A stretch of 64,000 nucleotides of DNA, from the NCBI RefSeq assembly GCF_033958435.1, contig NC_134139.1:202537501-202601500 (forward strand). The letters are read 5' to 3'. This document shows, piece after piece, positions 1 to 11,400 of the stretch (position 1 is the stretch's first letter; every line of letters starts with the position of its first letter). The notes below the pieces were generated by a model. It did no database searches and had not been told where the DNA came from. It saw only the letters and a list, made by a program, of their open reading frames with translations. Source of the DNA: Carettochelys insculpta (Eukaryota; Chordata; Testudines; Carettochelyidae). Made by a program: the position numbers and the translations under genes.

Positions 1-1406
1 TTACTGGGTGGGGACTCAAGCCAGTTCTGTGTTGTACTGTGGAACGGAACCCCCTAGCTATTGAACCAGGCCTGGCTGGCTGCTGGTCACCCCCCAGCAG
101 AAGGGTGCCAGTTCTTTCAACTACAATTCGGGTTTGGTGCTCACATTGCTAAATGAAAAGTTGGTTTGACTCATGACGCTTCAGTTCTGACAGGTCCAAG
201 CGGGACAGACAGACAAGTCTGAAACTCTCCCCCACCCCACGGCGGTAGCGACACAGATGGTTACGTGGCGTGTGTTGGTTCTGACTCGGCATGGGGAGGG
301 GGCGATGTTTGGAAAAAGATCCCTGTTCGGCTTGGAAGCCATCACTGGAAATTCCTGTCCCACCGCTGGCTCCTTGGGCAGGTCTCCTCATCCTTCTCCC
401 CTTGCCTCAGTTCCCTGGGGCTGACCATCTGCCCTGCAGCTGAGGGGAGGGTGAATACCCCAACAAACGGGGGGTCTTCTGTGCAGATGGAAGGAGGGTG
501 TGAGAGCAGAACCAGAGCTGGGACAATACCCTCCTAAGGCCACAGTTCAGGGCCAAATTCTGAGGTGGCCAGTGGGCCCACGCCTGCCCAGCTGGCTGGA
601 AATGCAAGCACAATGACTGAGGCCCTGCAGAATCGGTCTAGCCTGGCCCTATGGAGCTTTAATCCAGCACTGAGAAGACCCAGGCCAGGTTCAGGGTCCC
701 TCACGGCAGAGCTCAGCCAGGGTATTGGCTCCTTCAGTCTCCTGACACGCAGGGAGGCCCACAGGACCTTCAAGCTGCGGCTCTGCGGCTCTGCTTTGCA
801 GCTGAGTGCAGCTGCTCATCTTGGGCCCTGGTGGTCCCACCAGTGACTACATTTGGCCCTTTTCCTTTGACCAGTCACACAGCTCCTTTACTGCACAGGC
901 ATCTCCCGTCAGCCAATCGCTGGCCTATGAAAACTTAATTAGCTTTTAGCCCCACGCCTTCCTAGCTCTCCCCTGAGCCCTAGCAACGAGCCAACCTGCC
1001 GAGGGGCCACAGAACAGCCACAAATGACTGTAGGCGAACACAGTGCTGTCTGGACAGCTGGGGGCATTAAAGCGGGGGCAACGAACGGACCCCAAGCCCC
1101 TTCATCCTTCCTGAGTGACAGGCCTCCCTCCCCCCCCAGCCCCAGATCCTACACCCCGCTGGGGCAAAAGGAGGAAAGCCAGTGCCCCAGGGCGCATCCC
1201 CACCTGGTCCTCTCCACTGTGACTGCTCCCCCTGGTGGCAGGGCAGGAGGCACCTCTCCACTGGGCGCTGGACTGGCTTCAGCCCACTCGAGCCATGTGG
1301 ACTCTTGAATAGCCATTGGGTGGTAGCGCCTGACGTGGGCCAGATGCCAGCCAATGGCTGGCAGGGGAAGACCTCAGGTACCAGGCCCAGCGGGGCACAG
1401 ACTCAC
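1..1406. other. CHRNA2 last intron (part); no coding exon seen
   Basis: I looked on the minus strand for the final exon (VKEDWKYVAMV... and M4) and did not find it. The stretch is GC-moderate unique-looking sequence with short pyrimidine runs. I recognise no repeat family or other gene in it. Confidence 0.6.
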
Positions 1407-2472
1407 CGAGAAGTCGGCATCCTCAGCCCGCAGGTGGTCGGCGATGTAGTGCACCCCCTCCAAGGCCTTCAGGACCCTGGGGGACAGCCGTAGGCTGGGC
1501 TTTGACACCAAGCTGTCCCCTTTGGTAGCTGGCCGCTGCGCCCGAGGCCCCAGCCTCCTGCCCCGGTGGTGGCGGCAGTTGGAGTGGTACCGGATGCCGT
1601 GTTGGTGGGAGCCTATCTGGAGGGGCTTGCATCCTGGGTGCAGCCTTTCCTCTTCTTCCTCTTCCTCCCACGTGTCATCGATGTCCGTCTCCAGCCATCC
1701 CCTGGAGGCACTGAGCCGAATGCCTGAGGGGTCGTACTGCCCAGCCAGCCCTTCCCCCGGGGCCAGCCCCGGAGGCCTCTTCATAAAGAGCCAGCGGGGG
1801 ATGAAGTCCAGGAAGACAGAGCGTACCCAGCCAGGCATCTTGTGGGTGCTGGGCGAGCGGTGGTGGACGTTGAGGACGAAGACGGTGATGACGATGGAGA
1901 GGGTGACGAAGATCATGGTGAAGAGCAGGTACTCGCCGATCAGGGGGATGACCAGCGAGGTGGAGGGGATGATCTCAGTGATGAGCAGCAGGAAGACGGT
2001 GAGGGAGAGCAGGACCGAGATGCAAAGGGTGATCTTCTCCCCGCAGTCGGAGGGCAGATAGAAGACCAGCACGGTCAGGCAGGAGATGAGCAGGCAGGGA
2101 ATGATGAGGTTGATGGTGTAGAAGAGGGGCAAGCGGCGGATGATGAAGCAGAAGGTGATGTCCGGGTAGATCTCCGTGCAGCAGTCGTACTTCTTGGTGT
2201 TGTAGGTGCCCACGGCGGTGATGATGGCCCACTCTCCGCTCTCCCAGTAGTCCTTCAGGTCCACGTCCCGCTCCATGGTCTCCAGGTCTATCTTGGCCTT
2301 GTCGTACGTCCACGAGCCAAACTTCATCTTGCAGTTCTGCTGGTCGAAGGGAAAGAAGGTCACGTCGATGCTGCACGAGCTCTTGTAGATGGCTGGTGGC
2401 ATCCACTTCACCTTGCCGTCGGAGAAGAGGTGGGCCTTGGTCATGTGCGTCACTGCAAACTCCCCATCGGCG
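1407..2472 (-). CDS. CHRNA2: CHRNA2 coding exon 5 (Cys-loop, M1-M3, cytoplasmic loop)
   Basis: This exon has 1066 bases, begins in phase 2 after CTGCAG and ends TCG|GTGAGT. It encodes residues 123-478. The Cys-loop (C156-C170), the KKYDCCTE motif with C220-C221, M1, the pore-lining M2 ([20 protein letters not shown]) and M3 are intact, with no stops. The loop between M3 and M4 is the divergent part. It holds seven Glu in a row (392-398) and a His/Arg-rich stretch (about 413-435), then returns to the conserved [18 protein letters not shown] helix before M4. M4 itself is in the next exon, outside the window. Confidence 0.98.
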
Positions 2473-5400
2473 CTGCAGGACAGGGGAGCAGGGTCAGAGC
2501 CTTGGAGAAAACAGGGAAGGGAGGCCAAGCCAAACCACCCGGGGGTGGGACAAAGGAAGGTAGGGCTCATGATTAACATAGGCGTGGGCCTCCCAGGGTC
2601 TGAGTTGGAGTGCCAGGCCCTGTGACAGACACGCCTGCTCCGGGCAGATCACTCCCCGGCCCACATGTGCACAGCACCATTTAGGTCCCAGGTATGAGGG
2701 ACAAGGCAGTGCGTGTCCCTTTGCCCTGGGGGCAGGGGGATTTCACTCTAAACTCTCCTGGGTCTCAGTTCTCCCATCGGTGAAACTGCAGACTTGGGTC
2801 CTTGGGAAGAGCTCAGGTAGGCGATGAAGGGAGGCATGTAAGAGTCTAACTGGGTGGACACAGCAGAGCTGAGTGACCTGATGCAGCCCGGTGGCAGGAG
2901 GGCAGATACTGTGCTGGTGAGCATGGCTGGCAGGAGAGATCAGGCCGAAGTCTAGGGGGCTGCCCCAGAGCGGGAGATCCGGCTGGGCGTGTCTCCATAT
3001 GATTGCAACTAAGCAGAGCAGGGACCCTGTCGAGAAACCCCTGGTTGGGCCTGAGTCCCAGAGGGCAATGAAGGACCTGGGGATTACCATGGATGAGAAG
3101 CTGGATTGAGCCAACAGTGTGCCCTGGTAGCCAAGAAGGCAAAGGGCAAACTGGGGTGCATTAAGAGGAGCTTTGCCAACTGACCTGGGGAAGTGATTAT
3201 TCCCCTTTATTTGGCACTGAGGAGGCCACATCTGGAGTATTGTGTCCAGTTCTGTCCCCACTACAGGAAGGATGTGGACAAATTATAGAGTCCAGTGAGG
3301 TGATGAACATGATTGGGGCTGGAGCACATGGCTTATGAGGAGAGGCTGAAGGAACTGGACTTATTTTGTCTACGGAAGAGAAGTGTGAGGGGCGATTTGA
3401 TAGCAGCCTTCAACTACCTGAAAGGGGCTCTAAAGAGGATGGAGAGAGGCTGACAGAACAAGGAGCAAAGGTCTCAAGTTGTGGGGGTTGGGGGGAGGGA
3501 GTCTAGGCTGGATATTAGGAAAAATTTTTTCACCAGGAGGGTGGTGAAGCACTGGAATGCGCTGCCTAGAGGTGTGGTGGATTCTCCATCCCTAGAGGTT
3601 TTTAAGTCCCAGCTTGACATAGTCCTGGCTGGGATGATTTAGTTGGGGTTGGTCCTGCTTTGGGAAGGGGGCTGGACTCGATGACCTCCTGAGGTCCCTT
3701 CCAGCCCCAGGAGTCCATGAGCCACTGTGAAATGCCATGGAGCTGGTCTGGACCCTCCAGTGGGATCTCCCAGGCTCGAGTTGCTCTGTGGCTCCGAAGA
3801 AGGCTGGGTCAAGAATTTCCTTTAGTGACGGAGACTCACCAGAAGGTGGCAGCAAAAGCCAACCTGCACCAGCAGCAGGAGCAGGCCCGTGATGCAGTGA
3901 GGTGTACGGCCCTGTGGGTGGGAGTACACGGGGGCCAGGCTGTCATGCCAGGGAAGGGAATTTGTGGCTCAGGCTGCTGGATGCAGACACACCATGTGTG
4001 TGGTTCACTCTGGTTCCCTGCTGCCATGCACCTGATTCAGCTCCCAGTTACACCCCTGTGAACCCATGGAGTTACTCCCCATTTGCACTCTGTACCCACC
4101 AGTGGGATGAGGTCTGGGGGGTCTCCGTAAGGCCTGGCCTGGAGGCAGCAGGCACGGACTTGACTGCCAAGGGGACCCCCTAGGCGCCCTCTCTGTCCGC
4201 AGGGTCTTTAACTTGCCACGCCTGTGCACTGGCACAACCTACTTGTTATACAGCACAATGTCAGGGATCCAGATCATCTCGGAGGGCACCCGGATGGAGG
4301 TGACGTTGTCGAAGTCTCCCGGGTTCCAGCGCAGTTTGTAATCGCTCCACTCCTGGGGGAGGAAGGACGAAAAATGGTTTGAGATGGTTGTGCTGCCCCG
4401 TAGGGCCGGGGATCCAGCCATCCGTGGGAGCCGGGCGACCATTGCTGCAAGGAGAGGAACTGTGTCCTACTGCAACAAGCGCATCACGAATCCTCTGGGA
4501 CCAGTGTTCCCTGTAAGCTGAGCGCTTGGGCAGCCGCCCGGGAAGAGTCGAGTGCTGCCCAGTTGCTTAGCAGAGCATCCAAAGAAGGCAGCGTGTGCTT
4601 CTAGTGGTGCACATCCACACTTGCCTTGGTGCACAGAACAAAATTTATTCTGCCTCTGGATGGAAAACGATCAGATGGCCCACTCTCTGGGCTGTTTAGT
4701 GCTAGAAGCATGGGCCCCTCCCACATGAGCGAACAGGGCCCTGGGGCATTGCTCAGCTTCAAGAGGTTCCTCTTGAGCTGATTTTCTCTTTTCAAATGTG
4801 TCTTCATCCCTATGGGGCACATTGCTAAAGTGCCCTTCCCCATAGCTTCTGGGCACTGGGGGGGATTCAGGGCTGCTGAAAGGTCCCAGGCTGCAGTCCG
4901 GCTGAGCGCAGGCCTCTCTGCATGGGGCAGGCACAGCACAGGCTGTACTGTCATCAGCACCCAGTGGCCTGCCCCATCAGCATGCTTTAAACCCTGCCTG
5001 GGCAGAGGCATTGTCACCCACCTGTCACTGGGGACCACTCAAGGCCTGTTCCTGGACTAAGACCTACCAGCGCCCTTCACATCATCTGAGCAGCCGTGGG
5101 ATGGGAACTGCCTCCAGGCATTTCTCACAAGGACCAGATCTCAACCATGCCTCCAAGGGGAAAGCCACTCTGCACCACTGCCAACCCCCTGGGGTGTCAT
5201 GTCTCTTGGGTGTCACCCAGATCAGGGAAAAGGCTGAAATCCAGCAAGTGGAGATGGCTTGACTAGAGCCTTCAGGCTGGTCTGGATGTCCCACAACCAA
5301 AATCCTAAGTCCCTGGAGGTTCCCACGAGTCTCGGGAAACTCAGCACCCCACCAGGAAAAGATCCCTCACCTGTTTCAGCCAGACGTTCGTGGTCATCAT

Positions 5401-8400
5401 TTGGTTCTTCTCATCCTGTTAGGGGCACGGTGGGGAGAGGAGAGTTGATTTGATCATCATGGAAAAAACCAGCACCCAACTTGAAACCAGCTGCTTCCAC
5501 TTGGGCCAGTTCAGTGCAAGACCAGATGCTTCCCCACCTGTCCCAGCCTCCTCCAGAGTGTGGCTACCTAGCAGAGTGAGTGCCAGCTTTGGGGAGAATT
5601 TTAGCTGGATGGCCACGAGGTGGCAATGAGGTGTCTTTAGCGGTTACAAAGTATGGGCTTTACCTAGGAACAACCATAATGGATCAGACCAGTGGGCCAC
5701 CTAACCCAGTACCCTGTCTTCCAACAGTGGGCAAAGCCAGCTGCACCTCAGAGAGACAGCACAGAGCAGGGCAATTACTGAGTGAGCCATCCCTGTTGTC
5801 CACTCCCAGCTTCTGGTTTAGAACCCTCAGAGCCGGGAGTTACCTCCCTGCCCACCCCGGTAAAAGCCATTGATGAACCTGTCCACCATAAACTTAGCCA
5901 GCTCTTCTCTAAACCCTGTTATAATTCTGGCCTTCACACCCTCCCCTGGCAGCCAGTTGACCTTGCTTTGTCTGAAGAAGTACTTTCTTTTGTTGGTTTG
6001 AAACCTGCTGTGTATTAATTTCATTGGCTGACCCTTTGTTCTTGTGTTATGAGAAGACATCAAAAGCACTATTTACTTTCTCCAAACCACTCATGATTTT
6101 ACATACCTCTACCCTATCCCACCTTAGCTGTCTCTTCGTCTTAGCTGAAAAAGTCCCAGTCTTTTTAATCTCTCCTCATGTGGAAGCTGTTCCTTATCCC
6201 CAGTAATTTTTGTTGCCATTCTCTACATCTTTTTCAATGCCAATATACCTTTTGAGGTGGGGCGATCAGATCTGTCCACAGTATTCAAGATGTGAATCGT
6301 AGAATCATAGACTCCTAGGGCTGGAAGGGACCTCAGGAGGTCATCTAGTCCAGCCCCCTGTCTAAAGCAGAATCATCCCCAACTTAATCATCCTGGCCAG
6401 GACTTTGTCAAGCCAAGACTTAAAACCTACTAGGGATGGAGATTCTGCCACCTCTCTAGGTAAAACATTCCAGTGCTTTAGCATGCTGCTGGTAAAATCA
6501 TTTTTCCTAATATCCAGCCTACACCCCCCTCCATAACTTCAGACCATTGCTCCTTGTTCTGCCATCCGTCACCACTGAGACCAGCCTCTCTCCATCCTCT
6601 TTAGAGCCCCCTTCAGAAGGCTGAAAGGCTGCAATCAAATCACCCCTCACTCTTCTCTTCTGCAAACTAAATAAGCCCAAATCGCTCAGCCTCTCTTCTT
6701 AGATCATGTGCTCCAGCCCTTAATCATTCTCATTGCCCTCTGCTGGACTGCTCCAGTGCATCCACATCCTTTCTGTACTGGGTGTCCCAGAACTGGACGC
6801 AATACTCCAGATGTGGCCTCACCAGTGCCGAGTAGAGGGGAGTAATAACTTCTCCAGATCTGCTGGAATATGCTGTGGGCATTCTCTGGATTTATGTAGA
6901 GGCAATATTATATTTGCTGTCGTATTATCTATCCCTTTCCTACCACCATTTGCTTTTTTGACTGCTGCTGCCCATTGAGTGGACGTTTCCAGGGAACTCT
7001 CACAACGCCTGCCAGATCTTTCTGAAGTGGTAACAGCTCACTGAGATCCCCAGCCTTTTGTGTGCCCAGCTGGGACCGTGTTTCCCACTGTTCATTGTTT
7101 TGCATTTGTCGGCATTGAACTTCAGTTGTCGTTTTGTTGCCCAGTCACCCAGTTTTGGGAACTCTTTGCTGCCTGCTTTCCAGCTAACTCTCCACATTTG
7201 GCACAAAGCGGTAAACTGACTTGCCCAATATCACCCAGTGAGTCTCTGGTGGAGCAAGGAAAAGTGCAGTTGTGATGGGGTGGACGAAGCCCTGTTGCTC
7301 TACAGGAGGCCAGGGGGCTTGTCACACCCCTTCCCAGCAAGAGAAGCAGCAGAGAGGTCTTCCCCGGCAGGACAGAGTGGCTGTCTGTATGGCAGCCAAT
7401 CAGGACCCAGCAGGCCAAATATAAAAGAAGCTGCTGGCTAACTCCAGTCAGTTCCTTGAAGGAGCTTGACCCGGGCAGATCTCTATACCGCCTGGGAGAC
7501 CAGCAGCACTTTGGACAGCTCCGAGTACAAGCTGAACGTAGACCTGGGCAAGGGCCATTGGCTGAAGACCGTCCACAAGCCAAACACAAGAACTAACAGC
7601 ACTGTGGACAGGGCTAGGCAGATCCTCCTCCCAAAGCCTTGGAGACTATAAGGCAAAGGCCTTACACACCACCCCTTTGCCACAGGGGGCGCTCCTGAGC
7701 AAGGGGACCCCATCACAGCACTATACTACCCTGGTGGGGAGTTCCTTCCTGACCCCATCTGATGATGCACATGTGCCCTGAAGCATGAGGGCTGCTGCAG
7801 CTCTTGCTGAGTGTAAGTTGCCATCTGTAACTCCAGGTGCTAGTATAACTGCCCCACTCTTCAGGGGAGGGTTTTAGCAGCAGAATTCGAGTTCAGCTTC
7901 ACATACGTACCACATCGATGAGCTGTGCTATGGACAGCCCAAATCGGACGATGACGATGTCAGAGATGTTGGGGACTGGCCGGGACCACCTGTTGTAGCT
8001 GGTGAATAGGTACTTGAAGAGACGCTCCTCAGCGTGGGTGTGAGTCTGGTCCTGGATGGACACTGCACGAAAGGGGGACAGAAAGAGCCATGTGGACAAG
8101 CTAGCTTGCTTTTGCCTAGAGTACTCTGAGCAATTTCCCTAATACTGTATGAATACAGCTAGACCAAAGGTGTTCATGTGACCCTGTTGCTATCCAACAC
8201 TAAACAGTGTTAAACAAGGTTTGGTATTTGGTGCCCTCAGCCTGCTTAGCCCCATGCCAAACACACCGTTAAAAGCACTTTAGTCCTTGTATTAGAGACA
8301 GAAAAGAATCAAAGGCGCTGTTAGAGCATCTGGACTATGACCTATTTAACTACACCCCTTGTTCTCGTTAGCTGGGGAGTCATTTTAGAGGGGAACTCCC

Positions 8401-11400
8401 ATGCCGGACAGTCTATTAGCGGGGGTCAAAGAGGGCAGTAACTGTCCCTTTGGGGAGCAGAGAAGCTGTTAGTTAAGATGGGCTGCTTCAGCCGTGACTG
8501 CTGGTGTTAAAGACCGATCTGATTTCCAAGAAGGCAAAACAAGACTAACACACCCGAGAGGGGAAAGCAAAGGACAGCAAAGGACACAGAGAAGGCAGGA
8601 CCTGCACAGCCTGGAAGTACCCCTGTGATAGGTAGGGTAGGCCCCCAAGTCCCCTGCTGGAAACTTGTGGCCTTGACACATCCCCTCCCAAACAAACAAT
8701 AGAGAGGTCTGCCAGCAGATTGGCTGCAGGGGAAGCAGCCAATCAGGGGCCAGGAAGGCCATATAAAAGGAGCTGCTGAACAGAGGTCTCGTGGGGGGTC
8801 ATGGTGTGCAGACTGAGTGACTGGCCGGCTGTGTGAGAGAGAGGGAGAGAGAGAGAGAGAGCTGTTGTACCATGAATCTCTCACTGTGGAGAACTTAGTG
8901 AAGACCAGTCTATGCTGGGACTCTGAGATAAAGCCCTGAGGTAAGGGGGAAAAATGTGGCCTCCAGGAAGGAAGCCCCAGGAGCACCACTCTCTTCCAGA
9001 GCGGGTACAGCCTGAGGCACACGATAGGGGTTGCCCAGAGGGGTGCTTGTCAGACGTGTCTCCTGGAAGGGTTTTGTGTTCTTTGACGCACGGACAGCGT
9101 GTGAGACTCTACAGGAGGGCTGAGTGACTGACGATCCCTGATCAGAGGCTACGTCTACATTAGAGAGTTTTATGGCCAAAACCAGGGAGCGCCTATACAC
9201 ACAATGCATTTTTGTCGACGCACCTCGGCAATTCTGATGGCAGCGTTCAGCCGCTCCACCATGAGGAGCAACGCCTTTGTCAGCAGCTTCTATTGACAAA
9301 AAAATGCCTTGTCGATGCTCCGAGTGGCCCTCTGTCGACAGGCAGGGCTTCCAGTTCACTGGGCAGCCCTCTTTGCTGAGCTTCCGGTTGGCCGTTCTGT
9401 CGAGAGCAACCAGGCAGGATGGCTGCGCTGTGTGGACAGAGCAAATTGCTCTTCCGATCCGCTTTTGTGTGTGGACGTGACCTGTCGACAGAAGTTTTGC
9501 TGGAAGATCTCTTCTGACGGTGACGTCTGTTGATGGATCGCTGTAGTGTAGACGTAGCCAGGGAGAGGAGGCGCAGAAGGGAAAGGGGTGTGGGTCTCCA
9601 CCCAAGAGCAGCAACAGCTGGGGTCCAGGAGCCTGAGTTAGGAGCCCTGGAGGGGAAATAATGGGGACCCTGGCCCTGAGCTGTACCTATCCCCATTGTG
9701 TGGCTGGGGGAGGCTCAGGCTGGTATCCACAGTGGCATGCAGGGGCTGGAGCCTGCCAAAATCAATGGGGTGAGGTGCTCCACTCTCTGGGAGGACTCGG
9801 TCCTGAGTGAGTCACAGAGTGGCAGAGGAGGGGAACAAATCTAGGGCTCTAACCACTGGACAAACCTTCCCCTCTCCACTGGACTTTCTCTTAACTCTCT
9901 GTCAGGAGAGAACACAGAACTCTGCCCCACCTCCAGGCCCTGAAAAGAGGGCGGCACTCAGCTCCGAGCAGGATCTGACCCTGTGTTCTCGATTCTGCTT
10001 GGGGGTGGGGGCTTGATCTTACCCCGAGGAAGTCTTGTGTGATCACTGTTCACTTTCCCGTCACGCACACCAGTGGGTCTCTCCCCATCGGCCTCATGCC
10101 CTGCAGCTCCCAGCCAAGCTTGTTTGCTTCCACCCTCGCTGATGGGCGTGGGCCCCTGGCGGCGATCCCTTAAGCTGAGTGCTTGTGCAGACGCCCAGGA
10201 GAGATTCAGGTGCCACACAGCTCACCCACAGTCGACAGCATGTGTTTGTATTGGGGTGAACATCCGCACAGGCCTCGGTGCACATAACATTCATTCTGCC
10301 CACGGGTGGAAAAAATTAGAGGGAACCCCAATCCCGGGAAATAACCTGATGGAACATCACGACAACTGGAGCCACCTGTGGGAGTGAGGAGCAGGGGAAA
10401 TCCCTTCCACTGCCCGTCCTTGCTTCAGAGGGCAGGTCTGTGTCAGAGAGATCTGGTGTTATGGATTCCCAGGGTGCAACCTGCATGGGAGGGAGAGTCT
10501 GTCCGTCCAGCCCTTTTCAGGTGCAATGCACCCCTGGGCCCCATGTGAGCCCTGCTGAATGCAAAGGGTGATGTATAGGGTCCTGGCCAATGTTCCTGCT
10601 AATTTTTTCCACCCATGCGTGGAATAAAACTTGTGTGCACCACCGATAGAAACATGCAGGCGCTGTGCTAATCAGCTGGGTGGCGCTTCCGTCGCTCCTG
10701 GCCAGCCACCCAAGTGCTCGGTGTACAGGGAAGACTGCTCCTGACAGGAGGCAAGTGGTTCTCCCATCCCGGCCAGCACCTGGCAGAGCTGCTTGCATGG
10801 CCCCCAGCAAGCTGCAAGGACCCTTCTCAGGGAACAGAGCAACATGCAGCCTCCATCCTGTCCTCACCATCTCTGCTGACACTACAACTCAGGGAGCCAA
10901 GTCCGCCCAGCTGGGGTGATGGTGCGAGTTACTGAGCACCATGAAGCTGGCCCAAGTCACACACGTCACCCAAGAGTTCCAGGGGTTGGTTGCTGTGGAC
11001 ATCAGCGCATGTGCAGTGGCAGCTTCCTTGTCTCTCTTGTGGCACCAGGGCACAGATAGGCTTGAGGTCACCAGGCCAATCAGGTTTTGCTTTTTTAAAG
11101 AGTGACGAGTCGTGGAGACAACGACCCTGAGTCTCACAGGTCAGTACATCGCGTCCCTCGAGCGGGGATTCAGAGTCAGATGCTCGTGGCTGTCTATGGA
11201 AGAGCCCAAGGAGCAGGGATTACGGGATTTGAGGGAGGGGGGAAACACGTAAGTGTTGCTCTGTGGCTAGGTGTACAGGGTCAGGCTCAGGGAGGGGCCA
11301 CTCCGCCTCACTACACAGATGTGTATGGGGACTCAGTTTTAACCCCCTAGTCCCAGGGCTCAGGCCTGTAATCCGGCCAAGCCAACAATCAGACAGGCCC

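Noticed and set aside
1..1406. Search for the last CHRNA2 exon (M4)
   Set aside because: No minus-strand frame matches the expected VKEDWKYVAMV start or a following membrane segment, so it must lie outside the window.
1522..2061. 179-codon plus-strand frame
   Set aside because: It is a second antisense shadow of CHRNA2 exon 5.
1842..2576. 244-codon plus-strand frame rich in Asp, Glu and Gly
   Set aside because: It is the exact antisense of CHRNA2 exon 5. Its composition follows from the coding strand.
7911..9110. Reading the two LTR-like blocks as the two LTRs of one provirus
   Set aside because: Only about 900 bases separate them, and CHRNA2 exon 2 lies between, so they must be separate insertions or related promoters.
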